From contig CALDTV010000001.1 in the NCBI GenBank assembly GCA_937923625.1, positions 36,330-100,329 of the forward strand: a stretch of DNA of 64,000 bases. The letters are read 5' to 3'. The notes beneath the pieces are model-generated. The model was not told the origin of the DNA and searched no databases. It saw only the letters and a list, made by a program, of their open reading frames with translations. This document shows, piece after piece, positions 7,322 to 15,523 of this stretch (position 1 is the first letter of the stretch; each line of letters opens with the position of its first letter). Both the position numbers and the translations under genes were made by a program. The DNA is from an uncultured Alphaproteobacteria bacterium. Its GTDB lineage: Bacteria > Pseudomonadota > Alphaproteobacteria > Micavibrionales > Micavibrionaceae.

Positions 7322-10207
7322 ATGTCATCAAATCTAACTTTTCTCAGTGGTATTAACAGCGAATATATCGCCCATCTTTACGCGCAATATAACCGTAAAC
7401 CGGCCAGCGTGGATGCCAGTTGGAAGAAATTCTTTGATGAGTTGAATGATGATGAAATCTCTATCCTGCGGGAGCTACATGGCGCGAGCTGGACTCCAGA
7501 GGAAAACCGCCGCGATGGAAATGGTTTCGGTCAATCGGGTGGCGAGCAACTGATTCAAACCGCGCCGCAAGGAAGCTGCGTGCCATCAGCCGAAGGCGAT
7601 GTCCGCCAAGCTGTGATAGATTCCATTCGGGCGATTATGTTGATCCGCGCTTATCGTGCGCGGGGGCACTTGGTCTGTGATCTTGATCCGCTGGGCTTGC
7701 GCGATGTTGAATATCATCCAGAGCTTGATCCTTCCCATTATGGCTTTGAAGAAGGCGATTATACACGTCCAATTTTTATTGATGGTGTGCTCGGCATTGA
7801 GAGCGCGACGCTGAATGAAATTGTTGACCTGCTCAAAGATACTTATTGCGGTAAAATCGGGGTGGAATTTATGCACCTCACCGACCCCGAAGAAAAAAGC
7901 TGGGTGCAGGAACGCATTGAAGAGCCACATAACAAAACCAACTTCACCGATGAAGGCAAGCGCGCCATATATGACCGCCTTGTTGCCGCCGAAGGGTTTG
8001 AGAAATTCTTGGCGGTGAAATATCCAGGGACAAAACGTTTTGGTCTGGATGGCGGTGAATCACTTGTGCCTTGTATCGAACAAATCATGAAACGTGGCGG
8101 GCAATTGGGCCTCAAAGAAATCGCCGTGGGTATGGCGCATCGCGGTCGCCTTAATGTGCTGACCAACGTGATGGGCAAAAGCTTCACGGCGATGTTCTCC
8201 GAATTTCAGGGAAAATCTTCCATGCCAGATGATGTGCAGGGATCGGGTGATGTGAAATATCATATGGGGACATCAAGTGATCGTGAGTTTGATGGCAACA
8301 CTATCCATCTTTCACTCTCCGCCAATCCATCGCACCTTGAATGTGTGAGCCCTGTGGTTGTCGGTAAAGTTCGTGCGAAACAGACTATGGCGAATGATAA
8401 AGAAAATACCGAGATCATGCCGATGCTCTTGCATGGTGATGCGGCCTTTGCGGGGCAGGGCGTTGTGCCCGAAACCATGATGATGTCGGAATTGCCGGGA
8501 TACCGCGTTGGCGGCACCATTCATATTGTGATTAATAACCAGATTGGTTTTACCACGCGCCCTAAATTTGGTCGTTCTGGCCCTTATTGTACCGATGTTG
8601 CAAAAATGTTGGCAGCGCCCATCTTTCATGTAAATGGTGATGATCCCGAAGCCGTCACCCATGTGGCACGTATCGCGACAGAATTTCGCCAGAAGTTTAA
8701 AAAAGATGTTGTGATTGATATGTTCTGTTACCGCCGTAACGGTCATAATGAAGGCGATGAGCCATCCTTCACCCAGCCGTTGATGTATAAACAAATTAAA
8801 AGCCAAGAAACCACACGCGAAAAATATGGCGCAAAATTAATTGCTGAAGGCCTTATGACAGCGGATGAAGCGCAAAAAGCCGTTGATGATTTTAATGCGC
8901 AACTCGCCAAAGATTTCGACGCCGCAGAAAATTTCAAACCCAACAAAGCTGACACTTTGGAGGGGCAATGGAGCGGCCTTAAACGTGCGCCCGATGGATC
9001 GTATAATGATAAACGCCGTGGTGATACGGCAGTCGATGAGTCCGTGTTACAAAAAATCGGTCAAGCAATCACAACTGTGCCAGATGATTTTAACGCCAAT
9101 TCTAAAATTATCCGCCAGTTAAAAGCCAAAGCCAAAATGTTTGAAACAGGCGAAGGGTTCGATTGGGCAACCGCAGAAGCAATGGCGTTCGGCACATTGC
9201 TAGATCAAAAATTCGGTGTGCGTTTATCGGGGCAGGATGTTGGCCGTGGCACGTTTTCCCAACGTCATGCAAAATTATATGATCAAAAAACTGAAAAGAA
9301 ATATATGCCGCTAAAGCATATTGATCCTGACCAAGGTGCCTTAGAAATCCATGACAGCCCCTTGTCCGAATTTGCGGTGATGGGGTTTGAATATGGCTAC
9401 GCCTCCGCTGATCCAAAAACATTGGTAATGTGGGAAGGGCAGTTTGGTGACTTCGTGAATGGCGCGCAAACAATCATTGATCAATTTATCTCTTCGGGGG
9501 AGACAAAATGGTTGCGTATGAACGGCCTTGTGCTTCTTTTACCACATGGTATGGAAGGCCAAGGGCCAGAGCATAGCTCCGCGCGGATGGAACGCTTCTT
9601 GCAAAATTCTGCGGAAGATAATTGGCAGGTGGCAAATTGTACAACTCCTGCAAATTATTTTCATTTGTTGCGCCGTCAAATGTGCCGCGACTTTAGAAAA
9701 CCGCTTGTTTTAATGACACCAAAATCATTGTTGCGTCATAAATTATGCGTCTCAAAACTTGAAGATTTCGCACAAGGGTCAGGTTTTCACCGCGTCCTAT
9801 GGGATGATGACCGCGACAGCTTGGCAAAATCAAAAGATATCAAACGTGTCGTGCTATGTAGCGGTAAGGTTTATTTTGATCTGTTACAAGAACGCCGTGA
9901 CCGTAAAATTGATAATGTCGTTCTGCTGCGTGTTGAAAAACTCTATCCGTTCCCCCATGATGCGTTAATGGAGGAAATGAAAGAGTACGTGAATGCAGAG
10001 GTAGTCTGGTGCCAAGAAGAACACGAAAATTTCGGCCCGTGGCATTATATGGATCGCCGCATTGAAGGCGTGCTGACGGATCTAAAACATAAAGCCGCCC
10101 GCCCCGTTTATATCGGCCGCGAACCAGCCGCATCACCCGCAACAGGGTCTTTAAAAAAACATAACGAGCAACAAGCGAAGTTAATTGATGAAGCGTTGAG
10201 TGTTTAA
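7322..10207 (+). CDS. sucA: 2-oxoglutarate dehydrogenase E1 component
   Basis: Thiamine-diphosphate-dependent decarboxylase that forms the E1 part of the 2-oxoglutarate dehydrogenase complex and transfers the succinyl group to the lipoyl group of SucB. The 961 aa is typical. The N-terminal E1 segment (FLSGINSEYIAHLYAQY) is present, as are the thiamine-binding motif GDAAFAGQG (372-380) with NNQIGFTT about 30 residues later, and the transketolase-like pyrimidine-binding part with GQDVGRGTFSQRHA. A GAGTG ribosome site precedes ATG 7322. sucB does not follow directly; a secreted hypothetical, an IS-type transposase and other genes lie between. Confidence 0.98.
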   Translation: MSSNLTFLSGINSEYIAHLYAQYNRKPASVDASWKKFFDELNDDEISILRELHGASWTPEENRRDGNGFGQSGGEQLIQTAPQGSCVPSAEGDVRQAVIDSIRAIMLIRAYRARGHLVCDLDPLGLRDVEYHPELDPSHYGFEEGDYTRPIFIDGVLGIESATLNEIVDLLKDTYCGKIGVEFMHLTDPEEKSWVQERIEEPHNKTNFTDEGKRAIYDRLVAAEGFEKFLAVKYPGTKRFGLDGGESLVPCIEQIMKRGGQLGLKEIAVGMAHRGRLNVLTNVMGKSFTAMFSEFQGKSSMPDDVQGSGDVKYHMGTSSDREFDGNTIHLSLSANPSHLECVSPVVVGKVRAKQTMANDKENTEIMPMLLHGDAAFAGQGVVPETMMMSELPGYRVGGTIHIVINNQIGFTTRPKFGRSGPYCTDVAKMLAAPIFHVNGDDPEAVTHVARIATEFRQKFKKDVVIDMFCYRRNGHNEGDEPSFTQPLMYKQIKSQETTREKYGAKLIAEGLMTADEAQKAVDDFNAQLAKDFDAAENFKPNKADTLEGQWSGLKRAPDGSYNDKRRGDTAVDESVLQKIGQAITTVPDDFNANSKIIRQLKAKAKMFETGEGFDWATAEAMAFGTLLDQKFGVRLSGQDVGRGTFSQRHAKLYDQKTEKKYMPLKHIDPDQGALEIHDSPLSEFAVMGFEYGYASADPKTLVMWEGQFGDFVNGAQTIIDQFISSGETKWLRMNGLVLLLPHGMEGQGPEHSSARMERFLQNSAEDNWQVANCTTPANYFHLLRRQMCRDFRKPLVLMTPKSLLRHKLCVSKLEDFAQGSGFHRVLWDDDRDSLAKSKDIKRVVLCSGKVYFDLLQERRDRKIDNVVLLRVEKLYPFPHDALMEEMKEYVNAEVVWCQEEHENFGPWHYMDRRIEGVLTDLKHKAARPVYIGREPAASPATGSLKKHNEQQAKLIDEALSV

Positions 10208-10209
10208 AT

Positions 10210-10692
10210 TTAGCTCATACTAAAACAGTTTAATAAGGCTGAACGTATTTGTTGTATTTTATTGGCGGCAATTTTTGCTAGGTCGGTATCACCTGCGCTA
10301 CCGTCTAGTTTAGATATTTTTCCTGCTTCTAAATTTATCGTAGGAAGATCGTTAGCGCCAATGTAATGAAAGCTCTCATTAGGTAGATAAAATGAGGTGC
10401 TATTTGTTTCAAATTCGATTTCTAAAACGCTTCTAATAAGTGTTTCTTCTTCTCTATGAGATAGGTAGATGGTAATTCTATCTCCTTCCCATAATTCTTT
10501 TTCATGTGCCTCGTAGGAATCAGCATGATCGTATATAACCGTAGCCTCTCCGAAAATATCTTTAATTGTACCTGTGACACATTCGTCTGTTGTGTTAAAG
10601 CCAAGACTTAAGTCTTGTTGATCCTCTTGTGCGTTTGCGATTGTTGTTAGATTTAAAGTTATAAATCCAGCAGTTATTAATCCCTTAATCAT
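10210..10692 (-). CDS. secreted hypothetical protein, 160 aa
   Basis: A small exported protein with a clear Sec signal peptide: basic start MIKG, hydrophobic core, and likely cleavage after TIANA (residue 21). The mature part is acidic, with no cysteine pair or motif that I can name. It converges on sucA, ending 3 bp from the sucA stop. Its codon use and A+T content resemble the island that follows (10.7-12.6 kb). Function unknown. Confidence 0.65.
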   Translation of the reverse strand: MIKGLITAGFITLNLTTIANAQEDQQDLSLGFNTTDECVTGTIKDIFGEATVIYDHADSYEAHEKELWEGDRITIYLSHREEETLIRSVLEIEFETNSTSFYLPNESFHYIGANDLPTINLEAGKISKLDGSAGDTDLAKIAANKIQQIRSALLNCFSMS

Positions 10693-10816
10693 TTATTCGA
10701 CCTTTTATATACTACCTTTAAAAAATCAAAATGACATAACACTGAATTCATTACAATAGAAATATATTCATAATTATATACTTGACTGCACAGCTATTAT
10801 ATGGCATTATAATAGT

Positions 10817-11742
10817 ATGAACATTACAGATAAAATATTCTATGACGAAACATCAGCTAGAGCGCACTTAGAAAAAATGCGTTGGAACGGTAAGCCTACT
10901 TGCCCTCACTGTGGCGGTATTGATAAAATCAAACCTGCTAAGATGATGAGTAAGCCTACAAAAGCCAAGCCAGTGCCAGAGCCTTTACTTGGTTTCTATC
11001 ACTGTGGCGATTGTCGTAAGCGTTTTACAGTCCGTACAGGCACTGTTTACGAACGCTCACACATTCCATTGCACAAATGGGTATTGGCTACGCACCTTAT
11101 CTGTGCGTCTAAAAAAGGCATGTCATCACACCAGTTGCACCGCATGATTGGCGTTACTTATAAAACAGCTTGGTTTATGTCGCACCGTATTCGTGAAGCC
11201 ATGAATGATAGTAACCCTGATATTATAGGTGGTGAAGGTAAAACTATCCAAGCTGATGAAACTTACTTTGGTAAAAAAGACGTTGTTAAAAAACGTACTA
11301 TTCGCGGTAAGCCTTCCCATTCAAGTAAGATGTCTGTTGTTGCTTTAATTAGTGGCGGTAAAAGCCGCACATTCCATGTTGATAGAGCCGATGCAAAAAG
11401 TATCTATGACATTCTTAAATCTAATGTATCTATGAATAGTGTTTTATGGACTGATGAAAGCCGTTTATATACTGAAACTGGTAAAGGCTTTAAAGGTCAC
11501 GAAACAGTTAAACACACAGCGGGTGAGTATGTCCGTGATGGTGTAACCACTAACAACGCTGAAAACTACTTCTCAGTCTTTAAACGTGGAATGAAGGGCA
11601 TCATCAACATTGTTCAGAGAAACACTTACAACGCTATTTAAATGAGTTTGACTTTCGTTTTAACACACGCGACATGACAGATAGTGAACGCGCTTACAAA
11701 GCCTTACAAGGTATCGTAGGTAAGCGGTTAATGTACACTTAG
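10817..11742 (+). pseudogene. IS1595-family (ISXO2-like) transposase, frameshifted
   Basis: A DDE-type transposase with an N-terminal zinc ribbon (C29, C32, C63, C66) and the ISXO2-like core: D147 in ADETYFGKK, D213 in WTDES, and N246/N247 with K256 in TTNNAENYFSVFKRG. The first frame stops at 11641. Restoring one base next to 11602/11603 lets the other frame run on to the TAG at 11740-11742, giving the expected C-terminus NEFDFRFNT...KALQGIVGKRL. A single-base deletion is therefore likely, and the element is probably inactive unless the shift is programmed. I could not identify terminal inverted repeats or a target duplication. The region is AT-rich, consistent with acquisition. Confidence 0.85.
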
Positions 11743-11770
11743 CTGAATGATAAGGCGGATAAAGAACAAG

Positions 11771-11884
11771 CTATTCCTTATCCTTTCCCTTCTCTTTAAG
11801 GGGTTTGTTAAGTTTGGGTGGGGTATTAAGCATAGTCTTTAATACTTCGTCACGCTTTTTGTTATCGGGATTTTCTTGGGTCAT
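11771..11884 (-). CDS. 37-aa small ORF, coupled to the upstream membrane-protein gene
   Basis: A short Lys-rich ORF reading MTQENPDNKKRDEVLKTML then NTPPKLNKPLK. Its ATG overlaps the TGA of the 210-aa gene (ATGA at 11881-11884), the classic sign of translational coupling. Short proteins with an RDEVLKxML..TPP core are, as far as I recall, scattered as unnamed hypothetical proteins in many proteobacteria, sometimes next to IS1595-type genes. This is memory, not a search result. It lies 28 bp from the end of the transposase, on the opposite strand. Confidence 0.5.
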   Translation of the reverse strand: MTQENPDNKKRDEVLKTMLNTPPKLNKPLKEKGKDKE

Positions 11885-12513
11885 AGTATATTATTTTCTA
11901 TTCGATGACCTTGAGAATTTAGGATTATATTTGGATTAAATGTTTTAGGACTATGTTGCTTAGATGAAATCTCAAATACAAACTCTATAGTTTTTTTAGG
12001 ATTATATGTTTTTCCATCAATAGTAAATTCATACCCTCTTTCTTTTTGGTTTTTAAAGGTGTTGAAAAAAGGACATGAGAAATCTGTAAAATTTATAACC
12101 TCAGAACCTTTTGGATTAATGTCTCCAATCCTGTAAACATTATCATTGCTAAAATTGTGATATTGACCATCCACTAGGCACGATAGGCATTTTATAATAA
12201 CATTATTATTTTGATGCTCTGTAAAATTTTTAGCTACTAAGCATATTTTATTATTTTCAACGTCTGGCGATAATCCACACTTCATACCCGCTTCATCTAT
12301 AAGCCTTGAGCGCCTAGCAAAAGCAATGAATACTGATGTCACAATCATTAGTAAACTTATTGTAGCTTTTAATTCAAAAGATATTGGTGAAATCCATGAA
12401 ATAATCATACACAACAATGGTAAAAAGGTTGTTTTTATCAAAGTAATCATTTGAAACTCCGATTTGATGATTTTTGATATATAGAAAATATCTTTTTGTA
12501 ATTCTTTAAACAT
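11881..12513 (-). CDS. hypothetical membrane protein, 210 aa
   Basis: An AT-rich, unrecognised protein with two hydrophobic helices near the N-terminus (about residues 26-45 and 48-66), followed by a roughly 140-residue soluble domain rich in Asn, Lys, Phe and Cys. Lone cysteines occur in KCLSCL and FSCPFF. It overlaps the 37-aa ORF by ATGA and lies in the island containing the transposase. Composition differs from the TCA genes around it, so horizontal origin is likely. A two-gene toxin/antitoxin or defence-like unit is possible, but nothing in the sequence proves it. Confidence 0.6.
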   Translation of the reverse strand: MFKELQKDIFYISKIIKSEFQMITLIKTTFLPLLCMIISWISPISFELKATISLLMIVTSVFIAFARRSRLIDEAGMKCGLSPDVENNKICLVAKNFTEHQNNNVIIKCLSCLVDGQYHNFSNDNVYRIGDINPKGSEVINFTDFSCPFFNTFKNQKERGYEFTIDGKTYNPKKTIEFVFEISSKQHSPKTFNPNIILNSQGHRIENNIL

Positions 12514-12635
12514 ATAAAATTCATAACATTAATCTTTCTTAATTTCAATCTGTGCAGTAAAAGGGATAATTGTTAATATATTCCTATTTTTGTTATATTA
12601 TGCTATCGTTTTTAATTTTGATAAAGGAGAGGCAG

Positions 12636-13004
12636 ATGGCAGGGGAATGGACAGAAGAACGGCGTAAAGCAGCGGCGGAGCGATGCCGTGCCCATAAACC
12701 TTGGACGCAATCAACGGGCCCTAAAACGGTTGAAGGGAAAATACGCTCTTCTTATAACGCCCTGAAAACGGGGGAGTTTAGTGTCGATTTCCGCCATGCG
12801 CATCACATGATAAAGCTGAATGCGATGTTCACCGAAGAATTAAAGCTTTTTGAACAATATGATTTAAAACGCCTAGAGACAAAAGAAGAGATTTTGGAAA
12901 AAAACGAACTGATGCGACTTCAAAAAGAGCTAAGGCCTAAACCATTGAGAATAAACAAAAATGGTGGCGTATCTGGAGGCCTGCGGGAGGGGCACCCCCC
13001 TTAA
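12636..13004 (+). CDS. small basic hypothetical protein, TGPKT...NALKTG type
   Basis: A 122-aa protein starting MAGEWTEERRKAAAERC. I chose ATG 12636 over the in-frame ATG at 12570 because AAAGGAGAGG lies just upstream, and the extra 22 residues would be an unlikely hydrophobic leader. The motif STGPKTVEGKIRSSYNALKTG resembles small alphaproteobacterial proteins of the GPKT(P)EGK..S..NA.K(H/T)G type, some of which are phage- or mobile-element-linked. Its function is unknown. The C-terminal third is Lys/Leu/Glu-rich and probably helical. It lies 105 bp ahead of sucB. Confidence 0.6.
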   Translation: MAGEWTEERRKAAAERCRAHKPWTQSTGPKTVEGKIRSSYNALKTGEFSVDFRHAHHMIKLNAMFTEELKLFEQYDLKRLETKEEILEKNELMRLQKELRPKPLRINKNGGVSGGLREGHPP

Positions 13005-13109
13005 AACAGGAACGAAGTGATATAAGCGAATTTTTTGAAAATTACCCCTTGGCGTTGCGAAGGGGAAGCGGTAAAACTAAAGCATTATTTTATAAGGAAG
13101 ATTTTTCAA

Positions 13110-14333
13110 ATGACTCAAATTCTCGTCCCCACCCTTGGTGAATCCGTCTCTGAAGCCACCGTGGCCACATGGTTGAAAAAAGAAGGCGACAGCGTTGCCG
13201 TCGATGAGCCGATTGTGGAGCTTGAAACCGATAAGGTGACATTAGAAGTCAACGCCCCTGCGGCAGGCGTCCTTAGCTCGATTGTTGTCCAAGAGGGCGA
13301 AAATGTTGAAGTTGGCGCGTTACTGGGCGAAATTGGCGGTGCGGCAAGCGGTGACGCGAAACCTGCTGAAGCTAAAACCGACGCCCCGAAAGCCGCGGCC
13401 CCTGCGGCGGCATCAAGTAGCAATGAAGCGCAAAAGCTTTCTCCTGCGGTGACGAAGATGATTAATGATAATAATCTTGATGCATCAAAAATTTCTGGCT
13501 CTGGTAAAGATGGGCGTTTGACCAAAGAAGATGTGCAAAATCACATGTCTAGTGGTGGCTCTGCTCCTGCGGCATCTGCACCAAATGTACCGAAGCCAGC
13601 TCCAGCTCCTTCTGCGCCCCGTGATACAGGTCCGCGTGAAGAACGCGTGCGTATGACGCGCCTTCGTCAGGTTGTCGCGAAACGTCTTAAAGATGCGCAA
13701 AATACTGCGGCGATTTTAACAACATTTAACGAGGTTGATATGGGCGCGATCATGGCGCTGCGTAAAGAATACCAAGATACATTCGTCAAAAAGCATGATG
13801 TGAAATTGGGCTTTATGTCGTTCTTCGTGAAGGCATCAATCCAAGCGTTAAAAGAATTCCCCGCCGTGAATGCGGAAATTGATGGCACGGATATTATCTA
13901 CAAAAATTTCTATGATATTGGTATTGCTGTCAGTACGCCGCAAGGGTTGGTTGTGCCTGTCGTGCGTGATGCAGATCAAAAAAATATGGCGGGTGTTGAA
14001 AAATCCATCATTGATTTGGGCGGTCGTGCGCGTGACGGAAAACTCGGCATTGATGAAATGCAGGGTGGTACATTTACCATCACCAATGGTGGTGTGTTTG
14101 GCTCGCTCATGGCGACCCCCATTTTGAACGCGCCGCAATCGGCGATTTTGGGAATGCATAAAATTCAACAACGTCCCATGGTGATGAAAGACGGCTCCAT
14201 CGAAGCCCGCCCGATGATGTATATTGCGCTCTCTTATGATCACCGCATTATTGACGGTAAAGAATCTGTCAGCTTCCTTGTGCGTGTGAAAGAAGCGTTA
14301 GAAGATCCACAAAGATTATTGCTGGATATTTAA
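13110..14333 (+). CDS. sucB: dihydrolipoyllysine succinyltransferase (E2 of 2-oxoglutarate dehydrogenase)
   Basis: E2 core of the 2-oxoglutarate dehydrogenase complex, which moves the succinyl group from the lipoyl arm to CoA. Starting at 13110 (AAGGAAG upstream) gives 407 aa. It has one lipoyl domain (residues 1-75) with lipoylated K42 in ETDKVTLEV, an Ala/Pro-rich linker, a peripheral-subunit-binding domain ([12 protein letters not shown]), a second Pro/Ala linker, and the catalytic acyltransferase domain with H378 and D382 in SYDHRIIDG. The succinyltransferase identity is inferred from the single lipoyl domain, the sequence style and the sucA/lpdA neighbourhood. An upstream in-frame start at 13035 would add 25 residues and is less likely. 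Confidence 0.97.
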   Translation: MTQILVPTLGESVSEATVATWLKKEGDSVAVDEPIVELETDKVTLEVNAPAAGVLSSIVVQEGENVEVGALLGEIGGAASGDAKPAEAKTDAPKAAAPAAASSSNEAQKLSPAVTKMINDNNLDASKISGSGKDGRLTKEDVQNHMSSGGSAPAASAPNVPKPAPAPSAPRDTGPREERVRMTRLRQVVAKRLKDAQNTAAILTTFNEVDMGAIMALRKEYQDTFVKKHDVKLGFMSFFVKASIQALKEFPAVNAEIDGTDIIYKNFYDIGIAVSTPQGLVVPVVRDADQKNMAGVEKSIIDLGGRARDGKLGIDEMQGGTFTITNGGVFGSLMATPILNAPQSAILGMHKIQQRPMVMKDGSIEARPMMYIALSYDHRIIDGKESVSFLVRVKEALEDPQRLLLDI

Positions 14334-14341
14334 TACTTTCG

Positions 14342-14461
14342 TTATTGCGAGGTCATTACGAGCGTAGCGTGGCAATCTAAAAATAATGTCATCCTTCGAC
14401 TTGATCGAAGGATCTTCTCTTTAAGTTTTATACAGATCCTTTGGTCAAGCCAAAGGATGAC
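14342..14461 (+). repeat. compound palindromic intergenic repeat
   Basis: Two repeat modules fill the space after sucB. The first (14342-14379) has the ATTGCGAGG ... GTGGCAATC form. The second is a pair of inverted arms, 14388-14414 and 14435-14461, matching each other at 23 of 27 positions. Each arm is itself a palindrome with 9-bp stems (ATCCTTCGA / TCGAAGGAT and ATCCTTTGG / CCAAAGGAT). Relatives of the first module lie at 20238-20328 and 45319-45406. They may act as transcript ends or mobile REP-like units. Confidence 0.75.
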
Positions 14462-14471
14462 AAATGTGACG

Positions 14472-15437
14472 TTAAATGTAACTTAAAATCTCTTTTGACC
14501 GCAACATTTCCATGGCATCTAAGCCAGCGGAATCGCGACAACGTTGCGGATTACCAATTGTAATACGCTTTACTTCCGCGCCAACCAAATTCACTTGCTC
14601 ACGCGACGTTGGTACTTGGGAACAATAAAGATAATCTTCAATAATCTTATATCCGCGACGTGATAAATGCATCATCATGCGGTTCACAGGTTCTTGGATG
14701 AAGCTATATTTTCCTATTGGTGTCAGCAGTTCCAACGCTTCATCTGATCGCTCAAGCGAATAACCAACAACAACATGTGCGCGCGCAAGCAAAGAGAATT
14801 TCTCACCATTTTGGTCTTCAACCAAAGCAATGGTGAATTTACGTCGCTTGTTGTGAAAGGTCGCTTTTTCAATCACATCCGCCAAAACTGCATCGCTGGC
14901 ATTTTCAATCGGCTCTTTTTGGATTGGGCTGTCCACAATAGGGACATAACCTTCGTCAATTTTTAAAATCGTGCGTGATGTTTCATTGATCATATCCAAC
15001 GCATAAACATCAATGCCTGCGCGTTCGCAAATTTGCATCGACATTCTATCAAAATGTCCGCCGCGACGTTTAAAAAAATCCTTATCAAATCCAGCTTCAT
15101 CAATATAGATGGTTTTAATACCTGCTTCGGCCATATTCTTGGCGCAGTTGGGGCAAAATGGATCGGTGATACAAATTGACGCATTTTCTGTGCGGTTGCC
15201 AGCACCCAAAATGGCGGCTGTTTCGGCATGGATTGTCCCTGAAGAATTGCCAATTTTTGTTTGAGTGCCAATTTTTTCGTAAATCGGGTCTGGCCAGTGA
15301 TTTGTGCGGTAAACGGCATATTCTTCGCCTATTTTGCTATTGCCAAATAACGCTGCCGCAATCTTATTGGTGGGATGCGGACTTTTGGGGGCAATTTTTA
15401 ATGCCTGTTCCATATAGGTGAACGGGGAAGAATTCAT
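14472..15437 (-). CDS. zinc-dependent deaminase-family protein with C-terminal extension
   Basis: The N-terminal about 130 residues form a CDA-fold nucleoside/deoxycytidylate deaminase-like domain. The zinc and catalytic residues are H70 and E72 (GTIHAETAAIL) and C95/C98 (DPFCPNCAKN). The remaining about 190 residues are an unrecognised domain with charged and beta-rich segments, ending at SYI. It could be a dCMP-, cytidine- or RibD-type deaminase; the substrate cannot be read from the sequence. It sits on the minus strand between sucB and lpdA, interrupting the usual pair, and converges with sucB across the palindromic repeat. Confidence 0.72.
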   Translation of the reverse strand: MNSSPFTYMEQALKIAPKSPHPTNKIAAALFGNSKIGEEYAVYRTNHWPDPIYEKIGTQTKIGNSSGTIHAETAAILGAGNRTENASICITDPFCPNCAKNMAEAGIKTIYIDEAGFDKDFFKRRGGHFDRMSMQICERAGIDVYALDMINETSRTILKIDEGYVPIVDSPIQKEPIENASDAVLADVIEKATFHNKRRKFTIALVEDQNGEKFSLLARAHVVVGYSLERSDEALELLTPIGKYSFIQEPVNRMMMHLSRRGYKIIEDYLYCSQVPTSREQVNLVGAEVKRITIGNPQRCRDSAGLDAMEMLRSKEILSYI

Positions 15438-15523
15438 ATATCATGCTTATTTATTCTGGTCTTTCGACGTTTATTTCGGTAAAAGTTTAACCTTAATCTC
15501 ATTGCTTTTATAGGATAAAATTT

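Noticed and set aside
10782..10813. TTGACT ... TATAAT upstream of the transposase as a promoter
   Set aside because: The spacer is 20 bases and the TATAAT ends only 3 bases before the ATG, so transcription would start inside the coding region.
13045..13065. CCCCTT ... AAGGGG hairpin before sucB
   Set aside because: Only 6 bp with a 9-base loop and no T-run; too weak to call a terminator or a regulator.
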